Origin: Neomegalonema sp. | Lineage (GTDB): Bacteria > Pseudomonadota > Alphaproteobacteria > Rhodobacterales > Rhodobacteraceae | Assembly (NCBI GenBank): GCA_022760355.1 | Contig: JALEGB010000044.1 | Span: forward strand, 1-64,000 | Reading direction: 5' to 3' | DNA length: 64,000 nt | Part shown: positions 34,518 to 44,075 of the stretch, piece after piece | Layout: every line of letters starts with the position of its first letter | Numbering within the stretch: the stretch's first letter is position 1 | The notes under the pieces: model-generated | What the model was told of the DNA's origin: nothing | Seen by the model: only the letters and a program-made list of their open reading frames with translations | Databases searched by the model: none | Program-made: the position numbers and the translations under genes

Positions 34518-37361
34518 ATGGCGGAAGATCTATGTCGAGAGGCGGTAACTTTTACGCTCGACGACCGGGAGGTTGAGGCTGCGCCCGGCGAGACGATCTG
34601 GGAAATCGCGACACGCTTGGGCGCGGAGATCCCGCATTTGTGCCACTCGGCCCAGCCCGGTTATGCGCCGGATGGGAATTGCCGCGCCTGTATGGTGGAA
34701 ATCGAGGGCGAGCGGACGCTCGCGGCGTCTTGTATCCGCCGCCCGGTCCCCGGAATGGTCGTCAAAACGCAGTCTGAGCGCGCCAGCCGCGCGCGGCGCG
34801 GGGTGTTGGAGCTCTTGCTCGCAGATCAACCCGAGCGGACGCAGGCTCATGACGCGTCTTCGGAGTTCTGGCGATGGGCGGATCAGGCCGCGTTGACCGA
34901 AAGCCGTTTTCCGCGCCGATCCTCTGACACACCGTTGCTGGATGACTCTCATGTGGCGATGCGGGTGAATCTGGACGCTTGTATTCACTGCAATCTTTGT
35001 GTCCGTGCGTGCCGAGACGTCCAGGCGAACGATGTGATCGGGATGGCCGGGCGCGGCTTTGAAGCCTCGATCATATTCGATCAAGCGGATCCAATGGGGG
35101 CGTCCACCTGCGTCGCCTGCGGCGAATGTGTTCAAGCCTGCCCGACAGGCGCGCTTACGCCAGCGACGATGGTCGATGCGGACCAGCGCGGCGACAGCGC
35201 GGATTTCGAGCGTGAGGTGCGCAGCGTGTGCCCCTATTGCGGGGTCGGATGCCAGCTCAGTTTTAAACTCAAGCCGGATCCACAGGGCGTCGATCGGATT
35301 TTGCGGGTCGATGGCGTTGATGGCCCGGCAAATGAGCAGCGGCTGTGCGTGAAGGGGCGGTTCGGGTTCGACTATATCGCCCATCCGCATCGGCTGACTC
35401 AGCCATTGATCCGAAAAGAAGGGGCGCCCAAGGGGCTCGACGTCGATCCGGCGAATCCCTTTACCCATTTTCGGCCTGCGACCTGGGATGAAGCGCTGGA
35501 CGCGGCGGCGAGCGGTCTTGCGCAGCTGGCGGACGGGTCCGACGGTCGTGCGATCGCTGGTTTCGGATCGGCCAAATGTTCGAATGAAGAAGCCTACCTG
35601 TTTCAGAAACTGATCCGGCAGCGCTTCGGTCACAACAATGTCGACCACTGCACGCGTCTTTGTCATGCGTCGTCTGTCGCCGCGCTGATGGAAGGGGTGG
35701 GATCCGGGGCGGTGACGGCGACGTTCAACGAGATTGAGAACGCGGAAGTCGCCATCGTGATCGGCTCGAACCCGATGGAGAACCATCCGGTCGCCGCGAC
35801 GTATTTCAAACAGTTCGCGAAACGCGGCGGCAAGCTGATTGTTATGGATCCAAGGCGCCATGGGCTCAGCCGCTATGCGCATGAGATGGTTCAGTTCCGC
35901 GCAGGCGCGGATGTGGCGATGCTCAACGCGATTCTTCACACCATCGTCGAAGAAGGGCTGACGGACCAAGACTATATCGCCAAGCACACATCCAACTACG
36001 ATGCGATGCGGACGCATCTGGCGGCGTTTGCGCCGGAAGACATGGCGGAATTGTGCGGGGTTGAGGCGGAGCGTTTGCGCGCCATCGCCCGAACGTTCGC
36101 GACGTCGAAAGCGTCGATGATTTTCTGGGGCATGGGCGTCAGCCAGCACACGCACGGCACGGACAATGCGCGCTGCTTGATTGCGCTGGCCTTGATGACC
36201 GGCCATGTCGGTCGGCCGGGCACAGGCCTGCACCCGCTTCGGGGGCAGAACAATGTGCAGGGCGCATCGGACGCCGGACTGATTCCAATGGTGCTGCCGG
36301 ACTATCGCAGCGTGACCGACGCGGCCGCGCGGGCGAAGTTCAGCGCGCTTTGGGGATTCGAGATCGACCCGCAGCCCGGCTATACGGTTGTGGAGATCCT
36401 TGAGCGCATCTTGGACGGCGATGTGCGCGGCATGTACATTCTCGGCGAAAATCCGGCCATGTCCGATCCAGATCTGAGTCACGCGCGGGAGGCGTTGGCA
36501 AAGCTTGAGCACTTGGTTGTGCAGGACATTTTTCTGACCGAAACTGCGATGTTTGCAGATGTGGTGCTGCCGGCGAGCGCGTGGCCCGAGAAGAACGGTA
36601 CGGTCACCAATACGAACCGCCAGGTGCAAATGGGGCGCAAGGCCTTGGAGGCGCCGGGACAGGCGCGGGAGGATTGGCGGATCACGACCGACTTGGCGCG
36701 GCGGCTGGGCTTGGACTGGGACTATGAGCATCCGCGTGACGTGTTTGCGGAAATGACGCGCGCCATGCCCTCCTTGGATAATATCAGCTGGGACCGATTG
36801 GAGCGCGAGAACGCAGTTGGATACCCGTCGCTCTCTCCGGATGATCCGGGGCAGCCGGTCGTGTTCGGCGACCGTTTTCCGCGCGAAGGGGGCAAGGCTT
36901 GGTTTGCGCCGGCGCAGATTTTGCCCCCTGCGGAGGCGCCGGACGCTGAGTACCCGATGGTGCTCACCACAGGGCGACAACTTGAGCATTGGCATACGGG
37001 AACGATGACACGTCGTGCGTCCACGCTTGATTCGTTGGAGCCGGAACCGACCGCAGCGCTCCATCCTGAAACCTTGGCGCGGCTAAATGTGGCCCCTGGC
37101 GAGTTCTTAATGATTAAGACGAGGCGGGGAACCGTGACCTTAAAGGCTCGAGAAGATCGAGCGGTCGCCCAAGATATGGTGTTTATACCATTCGCGTATA
37201 CTGAGGCGCCCGCAAACATGTTGACGAACCCCGCCTTGGATCCTTACGGCAAGATTCCTGAATTCAAGTTTGCGGCTTGCTCTGCGCATAAAGCCGACAA
37301 ATTTGCAGTCGACAACGGGACGGGTGAGGGCGCAACTGACGATCGGGCGAGCGCGAGTTAG
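34518..37361 (+). CDS. Molybdenum-dependent formate dehydrogenase, alpha subunit
   Basis: A 947-residue enzyme oxidising formate to CO2. In order: an N-terminal [2Fe-2S] ferredoxin domain (Cys42, 55, 58, 72), two 4Fe-4S motifs (CIHCNLCVRAC from 155; CVACGECVQAC from 198), a further cluster motif CPYCGVGC (238-245), and the bis-MGD catalytic domain with Mo-ligand Cys382 followed by His383 (RLCHASS), then the C-terminal molybdopterin-binding barrel. The His/Cys cluster motif between the 2Fe-2S domain and residue 150, known in FdsA, is missing. No fdsB, fdsG or fdhD gene is adjacent, so the electron acceptor is unclear. The start at 34518 follows GGGAGAAG; a GTG six codons upstream is possible. 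Confidence 0.9.
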   Translation: MAEDLCREAVTFTLDDREVEAAPGETIWEIATRLGAEIPHLCHSAQPGYAPDGNCRACMVEIEGERTLAASCIRRPVPGMVVKTQSERASRARRGVLELLLADQPERTQAHDASSEFWRWADQAALTESRFPRRSSDTPLLDDSHVAMRVNLDACIHCNLCVRACRDVQANDVIGMAGRGFEASIIFDQADPMGASTCVACGECVQACPTGALTPATMVDADQRGDSADFEREVRSVCPYCGVGCQLSFKLKPDPQGVDRILRVDGVDGPANEQRLCVKGRFGFDYIAHPHRLTQPLIRKEGAPKGLDVDPANPFTHFRPATWDEALDAAASGLAQLADGSDGRAIAGFGSAKCSNEEAYLFQKLIRQRFGHNNVDHCTRLCHASSVAALMEGVGSGAVTATFNEIENAEVAIVIGSNPMENHPVAATYFKQFAKRGGKLIVMDPRRHGLSRYAHEMVQFRAGADVAMLNAILHTIVEEGLTDQDYIAKHTSNYDAMRTHLAAFAPEDMAELCGVEAERLRAIARTFATSKASMIFWGMGVSQHTHGTDNARCLIALALMTGHVGRPGTGLHPLRGQNNVQGASDAGLIPMVLPDYRSVTDAAARAKFSALWGFEIDPQPGYTVVEILERILDGDVRGMYILGENPAMSDPDLSHAREALAKLEHLVVQDIFLTETAMFADVVLPASAWPEKNGTVTNTNRQVQMGRKALEAPGQAREDWRITTDLARRLGLDWDYEHPRDVFAEMTRAMPSLDNISWDRLERENAVGYPSLSPDDPGQPVVFGDRFPREGGKAWFAPAQILPPAEAPDAEYPMVLTTGRQLEHWHTGTMTRRASTLDSLEPEPTAALHPETLARLNVAPGEFLMIKTRRGTVTLKAREDRAVAQDMVFIPFAYTEAPANMLTNPALDPYGKIPEFKFAACSAHKADKFAVDNGTGEGATDDRASAS

Positions 37362-37414
37362 ACGCGGTCGCCAGCATCCGGTCAGCGCCCCAAGGCAGCT
37401 CAAGGGCTAGGCGC

Positions 37415-37957
37415 ATGGATCAGCTAAAATTGCCGGGCGGCGTAACCGAACTCGAAGAATGGCTGCATCGCTCGGGCGGCCGTACAGGACGGATCATGGG
37501 TGTGCGCCGCGCGCGTTGGGAAGATTGGAGCATCATTCACCGCCTGGCGCTCAGCAACTACTCGCCCTTTCAGGGCGAGCTGCACCATCTCTCCCGCGTA
37601 TGCGATGGGCAGTTCGATCTGCGCGCCGCCGCGGACGACGCGCCGGTCGCAACGTTGTTCGCCAATATGCTCTTCTGTGATTTGGAGGATGAGGCGGACG
37701 ACGTGGTCGACCGTTTCTTCGCCGTCGTCGATCATTCCCTGCGTCGCCGCTCGGCCCTCGGTCGTCGGCGCTGGCTGGCGGTCGAGTTGGCGGTTGAAGA
37801 CTCCGATCTTGATCCGGAAGAATGTCGCGCTGCGCTGGAGGCGGACCCGAGAACGCCGACACTGGCTTGGTTTGACTATTGCGCGGTGTTCCTACAAGGC
37901 GCGGAAGCAGCGCTGATTGACGGCGGCGATTTGCGGCCGGCCGGGGCGCTTCACTAG
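37415..37957 (+). CDS. Hypothetical protein downstream of formate dehydrogenase
   Basis: A 180-residue soluble protein that I do not recognise. It is tryptophan- and acid-rich (RRARWEDWSIIHRLALSNYSPFQGELHHLSRVCDGQ is the most distinctive region, about 32-67), with an Arg-rich patch SLRRRSALGRRRW near 108 and an acidic end. Cys63, 88, 139 and 153 are scattered and form no iron-sulfur motif. It follows the dehydrogenase by 53 bp on the same strand, so an accessory or maturation role is plausible but unproven. It is much longer than FdsD and not similar to FdhD. Confidence 0.65.
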   Translation: MDQLKLPGGVTELEEWLHRSGGRTGRIMGVRRARWEDWSIIHRLALSNYSPFQGELHHLSRVCDGQFDLRAAADDAPVATLFANMLFCDLEDEADDVVDRFFAVVDHSLRRRSALGRRRWLAVELAVEDSDLDPEECRAALEADPRTPTLAWFDYCAVFLQGAEAALIDGGDLRPAGALH

Positions 37958-38693
37958 CAGCCACACGGCGATAGCTAAAATTTTTCGAACTTTTTTCAGA
38001 GGGGTGAAATGCGGCTTCGCGCTGCGGCCGTCGTTCTTTTTGCATTGCCGAAATAAGGCTGGCCGCGCATCGCGGGGAGTGTTGAGTCGCTGCTGCTGAA
38101 TTCGATGCAAAAAACCCTGTTGGAAGGATTTCGAACCTCGGCGATGCGTCGCGTTCATGCGGCGACGCTTTGCAACGAGGGAATATACCCTGAGAGATGG
38201 GATGCGCCGCGGCCGTTTCGTGCTCGCGGCTTGTGCGCCGCGTGGCGGCCTGGGGCGCAGCGCCGTGTCTCTCGCATTGTGACAAAGCTGCGGCCGACCC
38301 TAGGGCTCACGGGACCGGCGTAGCGGGACGCGCTTTTGTTCGCCAGACGGGGGCTGTCGGCTCCAAGCCTTATCGTAAGGCCGCCCACTGCTTCTCGGCC
38401 GGGGCTCTTAGACGCGTGGGCGCCCGCATCGACAAATCGTCATTCACGCTCGGCCCGCAAACCGGGCGGGCGCGCGGAGCCAAGTTGAACGCGACGCCAT
38501 GGCTGTTCCGCCAAACGCGCAGATGGAGAAGCGGCGCTGGGAAACGCGTCGCAGCGTGGGCGTCGATTCAATCAAAAAAACTGCAACCATTTCGCGGGCT
38601 CCTTCGACGGATTGATTGAGTGCGAGATGAACAGCATCCGCGCGGTTGAATGAAGTGACCACCACAAACAAATCGCCGATCAGGAGCAATGCA
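37958..38693. other. Long intergenic region without a supported gene
   Basis: 736 bp. Plus-strand frames exist (for example 38197-38619) but are rich in Arg, Ala and Gly with no ribosome site and no recognisable fold. AT-rich runs near 37977-37995 and 38576-38582 may hold promoter elements. No RNA gene was recognised. This is the longest gene-free stretch here and may hide an unrecognised RNA. Confidence 0.4.
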
Positions 38694-39443
38694 ATGTTGA
38701 GCAAATTCTCGAAAGTCGCAGCCGCCGCCATTGTCACAATCAGTGCCATCGGAGTTAGTGCAACTGCGTCTGCAAGTGGCGTGAACCTGACTAAAACCGT
38801 ACCATATGCTGCGAAATACGGCTGGACGATTACTAAAAACTACACCAGTTCACGCGGATGGTGTGTGGCGCGCGCCCAATACCAAGGCAAGGAATGGCTG
38901 TCGCTGATCGTCTCCCAGAAGGGTTGGACGCTGCGCGTGAGCCGTCCGGGCTGGGACACGATTAAGCAGGGGGGCCGCTATGACGTCGTGCTGCGTACCG
39001 ATCGCGGCTGGGCTGTCGATTATCGCGCTTGGGGCTATCGAGGCGCGTATGGCGCGCGCGGCGGCCTGCGGATGAAGATCTTCCCACGCGTTATCACCGC
39101 CATGGGGTCGGCGCAGTATTTCTATCTGACCCAGACCGACGGCAAGGTCATCACCGCGTTGGATTTGACCGGCAGCAGCTGGACCATCGGCGCGCTGCGC
39201 CGCTGTAAGGCTGATCTGGCGCGGACGGGCGGCTACGCAGGCGTCGCGCCGGTGGTGATCAAGAAGGAAGTCGACGTCGCCGTGAAGCCGAAGGCCATCA
39301 AGCCGCTGACCGGCGCGACGGCGAAGGTTGTTGCGCCGGTTAAAGCGAAGGCCGTCGATGCGCCTGCGCCGGCGAGCCTGGACTTCGCGCCAAGCGAGCT
39401 GGAAGTGGCGCCGAAAGCGGGTGAGATCGTCAATCTCCGCTAG
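38694..39443 (+). CDS. Secreted hypothetical protein with Pro/Lys/Ala tail
   Basis: A 249-residue exported protein of unknown function. The signal peptide covers about residues 1-27 (MLSKFSK, hydrophobic AAAAIVTISAIGV, cleavage near ATASA). The start at 38694 follows AGGAG; a longer frame from 38646 lacks a site. The mature core (about 30-165) is Trp- and Tyr-rich (GWTITKNYTSSRGWCVARAQYQG; RGWAVDYRAWGYRGAYGARGG) with predicted beta structure. Residues 180-249 are a low-complexity Ala/Lys/Pro/Val segment, perhaps a wall-spanning linker. A clear terminator follows. Confidence 0.75.
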   Translation: MLSKFSKVAAAAIVTISAIGVSATASASGVNLTKTVPYAAKYGWTITKNYTSSRGWCVARAQYQGKEWLSLIVSQKGWTLRVSRPGWDTIKQGGRYDVVLRTDRGWAVDYRAWGYRGAYGARGGLRMKIFPRVITAMGSAQYFYLTQTDGKVITALDLTGSSWTIGALRRCKADLARTGGYAGVAPVVIKKEVDVAVKPKAIKPLTGATAKVVAPVKAKAVDAPAPASLDFAPSELEVAPKAGEIVNLR

Positions 39444-39473
39444 AACCGAACATCTGACTGCTTCTCCCTCCGG

Positions 39474-39507
39474 CCCAGCGTGTTCCGTCGATCACGCTGG
39501 GTTTTTT
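39474..39507 (+). terminator. Rho-independent terminator
   Basis: A 9-bp perfect stem (CCCAGCGTG 39474-39482, CACGCTGGG 39493-39501) with a 10-nt loop and six T, 30 nt past the stop of the secreted protein gene. Confidence 0.92.
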
Positions 39508-39784
39508 GCGTGCTGATCGGCGGATGGCGGAGCGTCGCCCAGCGGGAGGGCGCAGCGGTTGCGGCCATGGATCGGTTCCGTTTTGCATTGCGGCGCCAAT
39601 CGGTAGACAATCGGGGGACTGGCGTCGATTCAGACGTTTCGATGGTTCGAGGCCGCGCGCGCCGCGCCGCGTATGTTTACTTTTTGTTAACGAGCCGGCG
39701 CTGGACTGAAAGAGGATCGAGGCGAACATATGTATGGGAGCGTTGATAAAGACTGCGCTTAAGGTGCTGACGGAGAAAGCGACG

Positions 39785-40519
39785 ATGACTGAGCAGAGCA
39801 GACTTGACCGCTATGCGGCCGCGTTCGGCCCCGCGATGGGCCCGTCCCTTTCCGCTGCCAACAGCGCAGCGGCGGAGGCTCCTGATGACGGGCACGAATA
39901 TACGCGAAATGAGCGTGTCGCCGATGCGATCGTGCATATCGTCAGCATTGTGTTTGGCATTGCCGGGGTGAGCGCGCTTCTGACGTTGTCGGCGATTTAC
40001 AATGACGCGGCGACGATCGCGAGCATCGCGATCTATGGCGTGGGCTTGATCACGGTGTTTATCACCTCCGCAGCCTATCACATGATTGACGCTCCGGAAT
40101 GGAAGAACACGCTGCGCCGGCTGGATCATGCGGCGATCTTTATCAAGATTGCCGGCTCCTACACGCCCTTCGCGGTTGTCAGCATTGGCGGCGGCTGGGG
40201 CGTGCTGCTGCTGAGCGTGGTGTGGGCGATCGCGGTGATCGGCGCGCCGCTGAAGCTGTTTGCGCCGGACAAAATTGAGCGCGTGACCATCGCCCTCTAT
40301 TTGCTGCAGGGGTGGATGCTGCTGTTCGCCATCGGGCCGCTGAAACTTTCGACCGCCGCTTTGACGCTGATCTTGATCGGCGGCGGGCTCTACACGATCG
40401 GGGTGATCTTCCATCTTTGGCGGAACCTGCCGTTCCACAACGCGATTTGGCATGTTTTTGTCCTCGCCGGCTCCTGCTGCATGTATGCGGCGGTCCTTGC
40501 AGGCATCACACTCGCCTGA
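39785..40519 (+). CDS. Hemolysin III (HlyIII/PAQR) family membrane protein
   Basis: A 244-residue integral membrane protein with seven predicted helices after a short soluble N-terminus. It belongs to the HlyIII/YqfA group, related to adiponectin receptors. Diagnostic strings: NERVADAIVHIVSIVFGIAG, the S-x3-H site in SAAYHMIDAP, LRRLDHAAIFIKIAGSYTPF, and the late HxxxH in FHNAIWHVFVLAGS, which together form the candidate metal site. The true activity in bacteria is not established. The start at 39785 follows GGAG; ATG 39734 would add 17 residues. Transcribed alone. Confidence 0.88.
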   Translation: MTEQSRLDRYAAAFGPAMGPSLSAANSAAAEAPDDGHEYTRNERVADAIVHIVSIVFGIAGVSALLTLSAIYNDAATIASIAIYGVGLITVFITSAAYHMIDAPEWKNTLRRLDHAAIFIKIAGSYTPFAVVSIGGGWGVLLLSVVWAIAVIGAPLKLFAPDKIERVTIALYLLQGWMLLFAIGPLKLSTAALTLILIGGGLYTIGVIFHLWRNLPFHNAIWHVFVLAGSCCMYAAVLAGITLA

Positions 40520-40752
40520 CGCGTGTCAGTTTGCGCGGCGCGTTCTTGTTTTGAGGTCTTTCGCGCCGCGCCATAGCGCCTTATGAAGCTTCGCGCCGAG
40601 GAGTTGTTCGCGGAGGGTTGATCGACCCTGGCGAAATTCCGAGGCGTAAGTCGTTGCGCGAGCCTTCTGTGGAGCGGCGTCGGTCGATCCACATCGCGCT
40701 CCGGGGGGCGCCGCCACGCGGCGCGACGTGAAGATTCAAGGGAGGCCGTTCT

Positions 40753-41511
40753 ATGAGCCGCTCACTGCCACTCGCCGCGCTGCGCGCTGCATCGTCCGCC
40801 ATCATCGCACTGATCGCGATGATGTCCGCTTCCGTTGCGGTTGCTCAAGATCGCACGGCGGCCAAGCAATGTGGCGATCTTTCGCTGCCGCCGAAAACCG
40901 TCGCCGCAGCATGCCGCAAGGTTGCTGACGACGCCAAGCAGCCGGTTGGCGAGCGCGCCGCCGCCGCATTCCGCGCCGGCGCTGCGTATCTGAAGCTGAA
41001 GTCTTACGCGTTGGCTGAAGATTCCTACTCGGCCGCCATCAAGCTCGACGCGAAGCTGGCCGACGCCTATGCCGGTCGCGCATCGGCGCGTGAGGAGCTG
41101 AAGAAGACCGCAGAGGCGGAAGCCGACCACAATATGGCGGTATCGCTGAAGCCAACGGACGCGCGCACGATTTATAATCGTGGTGTTTTCTATTTCCGGT
41201 CGGACAAAGAAAAGCAGGCGCGGAACGACTTCTACAAGGCGATTGAGCTGGACCCGAAAGCGGGCTGGCCGCGCGTCTATCTGGGCGCAATTGACGATCT
41301 GAAGGGCAAGGATGATTTGGCGCTGGGCGAATATGAAGCCGCTTTCCGCCTCGATCCTTCGATCCTGTCGCAGTTCCAATTGTCGCTGGAGAGCCAGGGC
41401 TACAAGGCCGGCGTTCCAGGCAAATACACCGATGAAATGCGCAAGAGCCTCATCGAGTGCATGAAAAAGAACTGCGTGATTGGCAAGCGCAGCGATCGGA
41501 AGAAAAAGTAA
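40753..41511 (+). CDS. Secreted tetratricopeptide-repeat protein
   Basis: A 252-residue exported protein with a signal peptide (about residues 1-33, cleavage near SVAVAQ). GGAGG lies 7 nt before the ATG. After a CGDLSLPPKTVAAAC segment with two cysteines, tandem TPR units follow: AAAFRAGAAYLKLKSYALAEDSYSAAIKLDAKLADAYAGRASA..., KPTDARTIYNRGVFYFRSDKEKQARNDFYKAIELDPKAGWPRVYLG..., and a third to about 210. TPRs mediate protein contacts; the partner is unknown. It ends in a basic tail (KRSDRKKK). Confidence 0.82.
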   Translation: MSRSLPLAALRAASSAIIALIAMMSASVAVAQDRTAAKQCGDLSLPPKTVAAACRKVADDAKQPVGERAAAAFRAGAAYLKLKSYALAEDSYSAAIKLDAKLADAYAGRASAREELKKTAEAEADHNMAVSLKPTDARTIYNRGVFYFRSDKEKQARNDFYKAIELDPKAGWPRVYLGAIDDLKGKDDLALGEYEAAFRLDPSILSQFQLSLESQGYKAGVPGKYTDEMRKSLIECMKKNCVIGKRSDRKKK

Positions 41512-41515
41512 GTCG

Positions 41516-41540
41516 GCGCGCCGGGGGTCGGCGCGCTTTT
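41516..41540 (+). terminator. Rho-independent terminator
   Basis: GCGCGCC (41516-41522) pairs with GGCGCGC (41530-41536), 7-nt loop, then four T. It starts 5 nt after the TPR gene stop and sits before the convergent MOSC gene. Confidence 0.7.
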
Positions 41541-41564
41541 ACGTGATGAAACGGGCGTTGCTGG

Positions 41565-42173
41565 TCATCCAGCTGCGCCCTTTGTTTTTTGCGCCGGTGC
41601 GTAAATGCGCTGCGGCGGGATGTGGAGGCGGCAGGCCTCGCCCACGCCCAACGCGCCCGTCTTCTCGACCCAGGCGACGACGCCGCGACGGTCGCGCGCA
41701 TGTTTCGGGAAGGCGGCGCCAAGGCCCGGCCAGTGGGCGTCAATCGCGTCGCCTGCGTGGCGGCAAGGATTGTTTTGCATGTCGACCACCAGCGAAACCC
41801 CGCCGTCGAACACCAACCGGGACGAGGGGGGGAGATGGGTCAACTCCGGGATCCCGCGCAGGGAGAGGCTGGCGCCGATCCAGCCTGGATGCAGCGGCGC
41901 CTCTGCGCCCATATCCGCAGCAACGCCGGCCAGCTCCTCTTCGGAGACGATCGACACTTGGCGCGCATTCTTGATTTCGACGCCTCGCGCATATTGCAGC
42001 TTTACCCGGCTGCAGGCGGGCCGGGTCAAGCCGCTATGCGCATCTCCTTCAAAGCCGGCATAGGTCGCTTCGACGCGATCGCGTGATTCGGTCTCGAGCC
42101 CACGGCGGCGGTCCGGGTTGACGCCAAGGAAGACGGCCTCGCCGTAGATTTCGGTTGGTGACAGGATCGGCAT
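41565..42173 (-). CDS. MOSC-domain protein
   Basis: A 202-residue soluble protein with a MOSC (molybdenum cofactor sulfurase C-terminal) fold. The region AEAPLHPGWIGASLSLRGIPELTHLPPSSRLVFDGG precedes the conserved cysteine in MQNNPCRHAGDAI and the ending RGVVAWVEKTGALGVGEACRLHIP. MOSC domains bind the molybdenum cofactor or carry sulfur, so a role with molybdoenzymes fits the nearby molybdenum-dependent formate dehydrogenase, although the genes are 4 kb apart. It is divergent from fhs, with 164 bp between them. Confidence 0.85.
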   Translation of the reverse strand: MPILSPTEIYGEAVFLGVNPDRRRGLETESRDRVEATYAGFEGDAHSGLTRPACSRVKLQYARGVEIKNARQVSIVSEEELAGVAADMGAEAPLHPGWIGASLSLRGIPELTHLPPSSRLVFDGGVSLVVDMQNNPCRHAGDAIDAHWPGLGAAFPKHARDRRGVVAWVEKTGALGVGEACRLHIPPQRIYAPAQKTKGAAG

Positions 42174-42337
42174 TGCGGGTCCTCTAATTGCTCAGCCGCC
42201 CATTCAAAGCGCGGCGTCGTTTCCGTCGGCCGAGCGGTCGCCCGCAGTGGCGGCGTATGGCGGCGAACAGGCGATCCTGATCCCCAAAAGCGGAACATAG
42301 GCGCTCAGCGTCAAACATATCAGGGAGGTTCGCGAGA

Positions 42338-44008
42338 ATGTTGGCCGACATTGAAATTGCACGCCGGGCGAAGGCGCGGCCGATCGGCGAGATTGGCGAA
42401 CGCCTCGGCGTCGACGCCGCGGCGCTATTGCCCTTTGGTCCTGACAAGGCGAAAATCTCAGCTGATTTCATTGCCGGGCTCCAGGATCGGCCGGACGGCC
42501 GGCTGGTGCTGGTTACGGCGATTAACCCCACGCCAGCGGGCGAGGGGAAAACGACAACCACGGTTGGCCTTGGCGACGGCCTGAACGCCATTGGGAAAAA
42601 GGCGGCGATCTGTCTACGCGAGCCCAGCTTGGGGCCCTGTTTCGGCATGAAAGGCGGCGCCGCTGGCGGCGGGTACGCGCAGGTCGTGCCGATGGAGGAC
42701 ATCAACCTTCATTTCACCGGCGACTTTCACGCGATCACCAGCGCGCATAATCTGCTGGCGGCGATGATCGACAATCACCTGTATTGGGGCAACAAGCTGG
42801 AGATTGACAGCCGCCGGGTTGCGTGGCGGCGGGTTGTCGACATGAATGATCGGGCGCTGCGTCAGGTCACAGCCAGCCTGGGCGGGGTGGCGAATGGGTT
42901 CCCGCGTGAGACCGGGTTCGACATCACCGTCGCCTCCGAGATCATGGCCATTCTTTGCCTGGCGGAGGATCTGGCGGACTTGCAGGCGCGGCTGGGGCGG
43001 ATCGTGGTCGGATATCGGCGCGATCGAACGCCGGTCACCTGTCGCGATCTAAAGGCGGACGGCGCGATGACTGTGCTGCTGAAGCAGGCGATGGCGCCCA
43101 ATCTGGTTCAGACGCTGGAGAACAATCCAGCGCTGATCCATGGCGGTCCGTTCGCGAACATCGCGCATGGCTGCAACTCCGTCATTGCAACGAAAACGGC
43201 GCTGAAGCTCGCGGACTATGTTGTCACTGAAGCGGGGTTTGGCGCGGACCTTGGCGCAGAAAAGTTTTTTGACATCAAGTGCCGCGCCGCGGGGCTGAAG
43301 CCTGCCGCCGCCGTAGTGGTGGCGACGGTGCGCGCGCTTAAAATGAATGGGGGCGTTGCGCGGGGCGAGCTTGGCGCGGAGAATGTGGCGGCGTTGCGCA
43401 AGGGCTGCGTGAATCTGGGGCGGCACATCGAGAATGTGAAGCAATTCGGCGTACCGCCTCTGGTGGCGATTAACCGGTTTGTGAGCGATACGGAGGCTGA
43501 GATCGCCGCGGTGCAGGAGTTTGTCGCGGCGCAGGGGTCTGAAGCGTTTGTCTGCGACCATTGGGCGAAAGGCTCGGCGGGGATCACAGCGCTGGCGGAG
43601 CGGGTTGCGGAGGTCGCGGATCAGGGGCATGCCCAGTACGCCCCGCTTTACCCTGCGGAGATGGGGCTGTTTGAGAAGATCGAAACGATCGCCAAGCGGA
43701 TCTATCGGGCGAATGAAGTGCTCGCCGACAGCAAGATTCGGGATCAGCTGCGGGCTTGGGAACAGGCGGGCTATCGTGAGTTGCCCATCTGTATTGCGAA
43801 AACGCAGTACAGCTTTTCGACCGATCCGAGCCTTCTGGGTGCGCCGGAGGGGCATGGCGTGCCGGTTCGCGAAGTGCGTCTTGCGGCGGGCGCTGGTTTC
43901 ATTGTCGCGATCTGCGGTGAGATCATGACGATGCCTGGCCTGCCCAGCGCGCCAAGCGCGGAGGCGATTGGGCTCGGGGACGATGGCGAAATCATCGGGC
44001 TGTTTTAG
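42338..44008 (+). CDS. fhs: Formate-tetrahydrofolate ligase
   Basis: A 556-residue cytoplasmic enzyme that joins formate to tetrahydrofolate using ATP, giving 10-formyl-tetrahydrofolate. Signature sequences are the P-loop [19 protein letters not shown] (about 69-87), [40 protein letters not shown], and the C-terminal [17 protein letters not shown]. Length is as expected. A GGGAGG ribosome site lies 10 nt before the ATG. Together with the formate dehydrogenase it gives the cell two fates for formate: oxidation, or assimilation into one-carbon metabolism. Transcribed alone. Confidence 0.97.
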   Translation: MLADIEIARRAKARPIGEIGERLGVDAAALLPFGPDKAKISADFIAGLQDRPDGRLVLVTAINPTPAGEGKTTTTVGLGDGLNAIGKKAAICLREPSLGPCFGMKGGAAGGGYAQVVPMEDINLHFTGDFHAITSAHNLLAAMIDNHLYWGNKLEIDSRRVAWRRVVDMNDRALRQVTASLGGVANGFPRETGFDITVASEIMAILCLAEDLADLQARLGRIVVGYRRDRTPVTCRDLKADGAMTVLLKQAMAPNLVQTLENNPALIHGGPFANIAHGCNSVIATKTALKLADYVVTEAGFGADLGAEKFFDIKCRAAGLKPAAAVVVATVRALKMNGGVARGELGAENVAALRKGCVNLGRHIENVKQFGVPPLVAINRFVSDTEAEIAAVQEFVAAQGSEAFVCDHWAKGSAGITALAERVAEVADQGHAQYAPLYPAEMGLFEKIETIAKRIYRANEVLADSKIRDQLRAWEQAGYRELPICIAKTQYSFSTDPSLLGAPEGHGVPVREVRLAAGAGFIVAICGEIMTMPGLPSAPSAEAIGLGDDGEIIGLF

Positions 44009-44028
44009 CGGTCGACCAGGCTTGCCTT

Positions 44029-44054
44029 CTGAGGAGCGTTTGCGCGCTCCTCAG
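44029..44054. terminator. Hairpin between convergent fhs and outer-membrane gene
   Basis: A perfect 10-bp stem (CTGAGGAGCG 44029-44038, CGCTCCTCAG 44045-44054) with a 6-nt loop lies 20 nt past both converging genes. T runs are weak on both sides, but its place suggests bidirectional termination. Confidence 0.6.
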
Positions 44055-44075
44055 CCGTCGGGGGGAGGAGAGCGA

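Noticed and set aside
34530-37064. 844-codon open frame on the minus strand
   Set aside because: Antisense shadow of the formate dehydrogenase gene, with the same Arg/His-rich composition and no ribosome site.
38197-38619. 140-codon plus-strand frame in the long gap
   Set aside because: No ribosome site, Arg/Ala/Gly-rich composition, no signal or domain; I left the region as gene-free.
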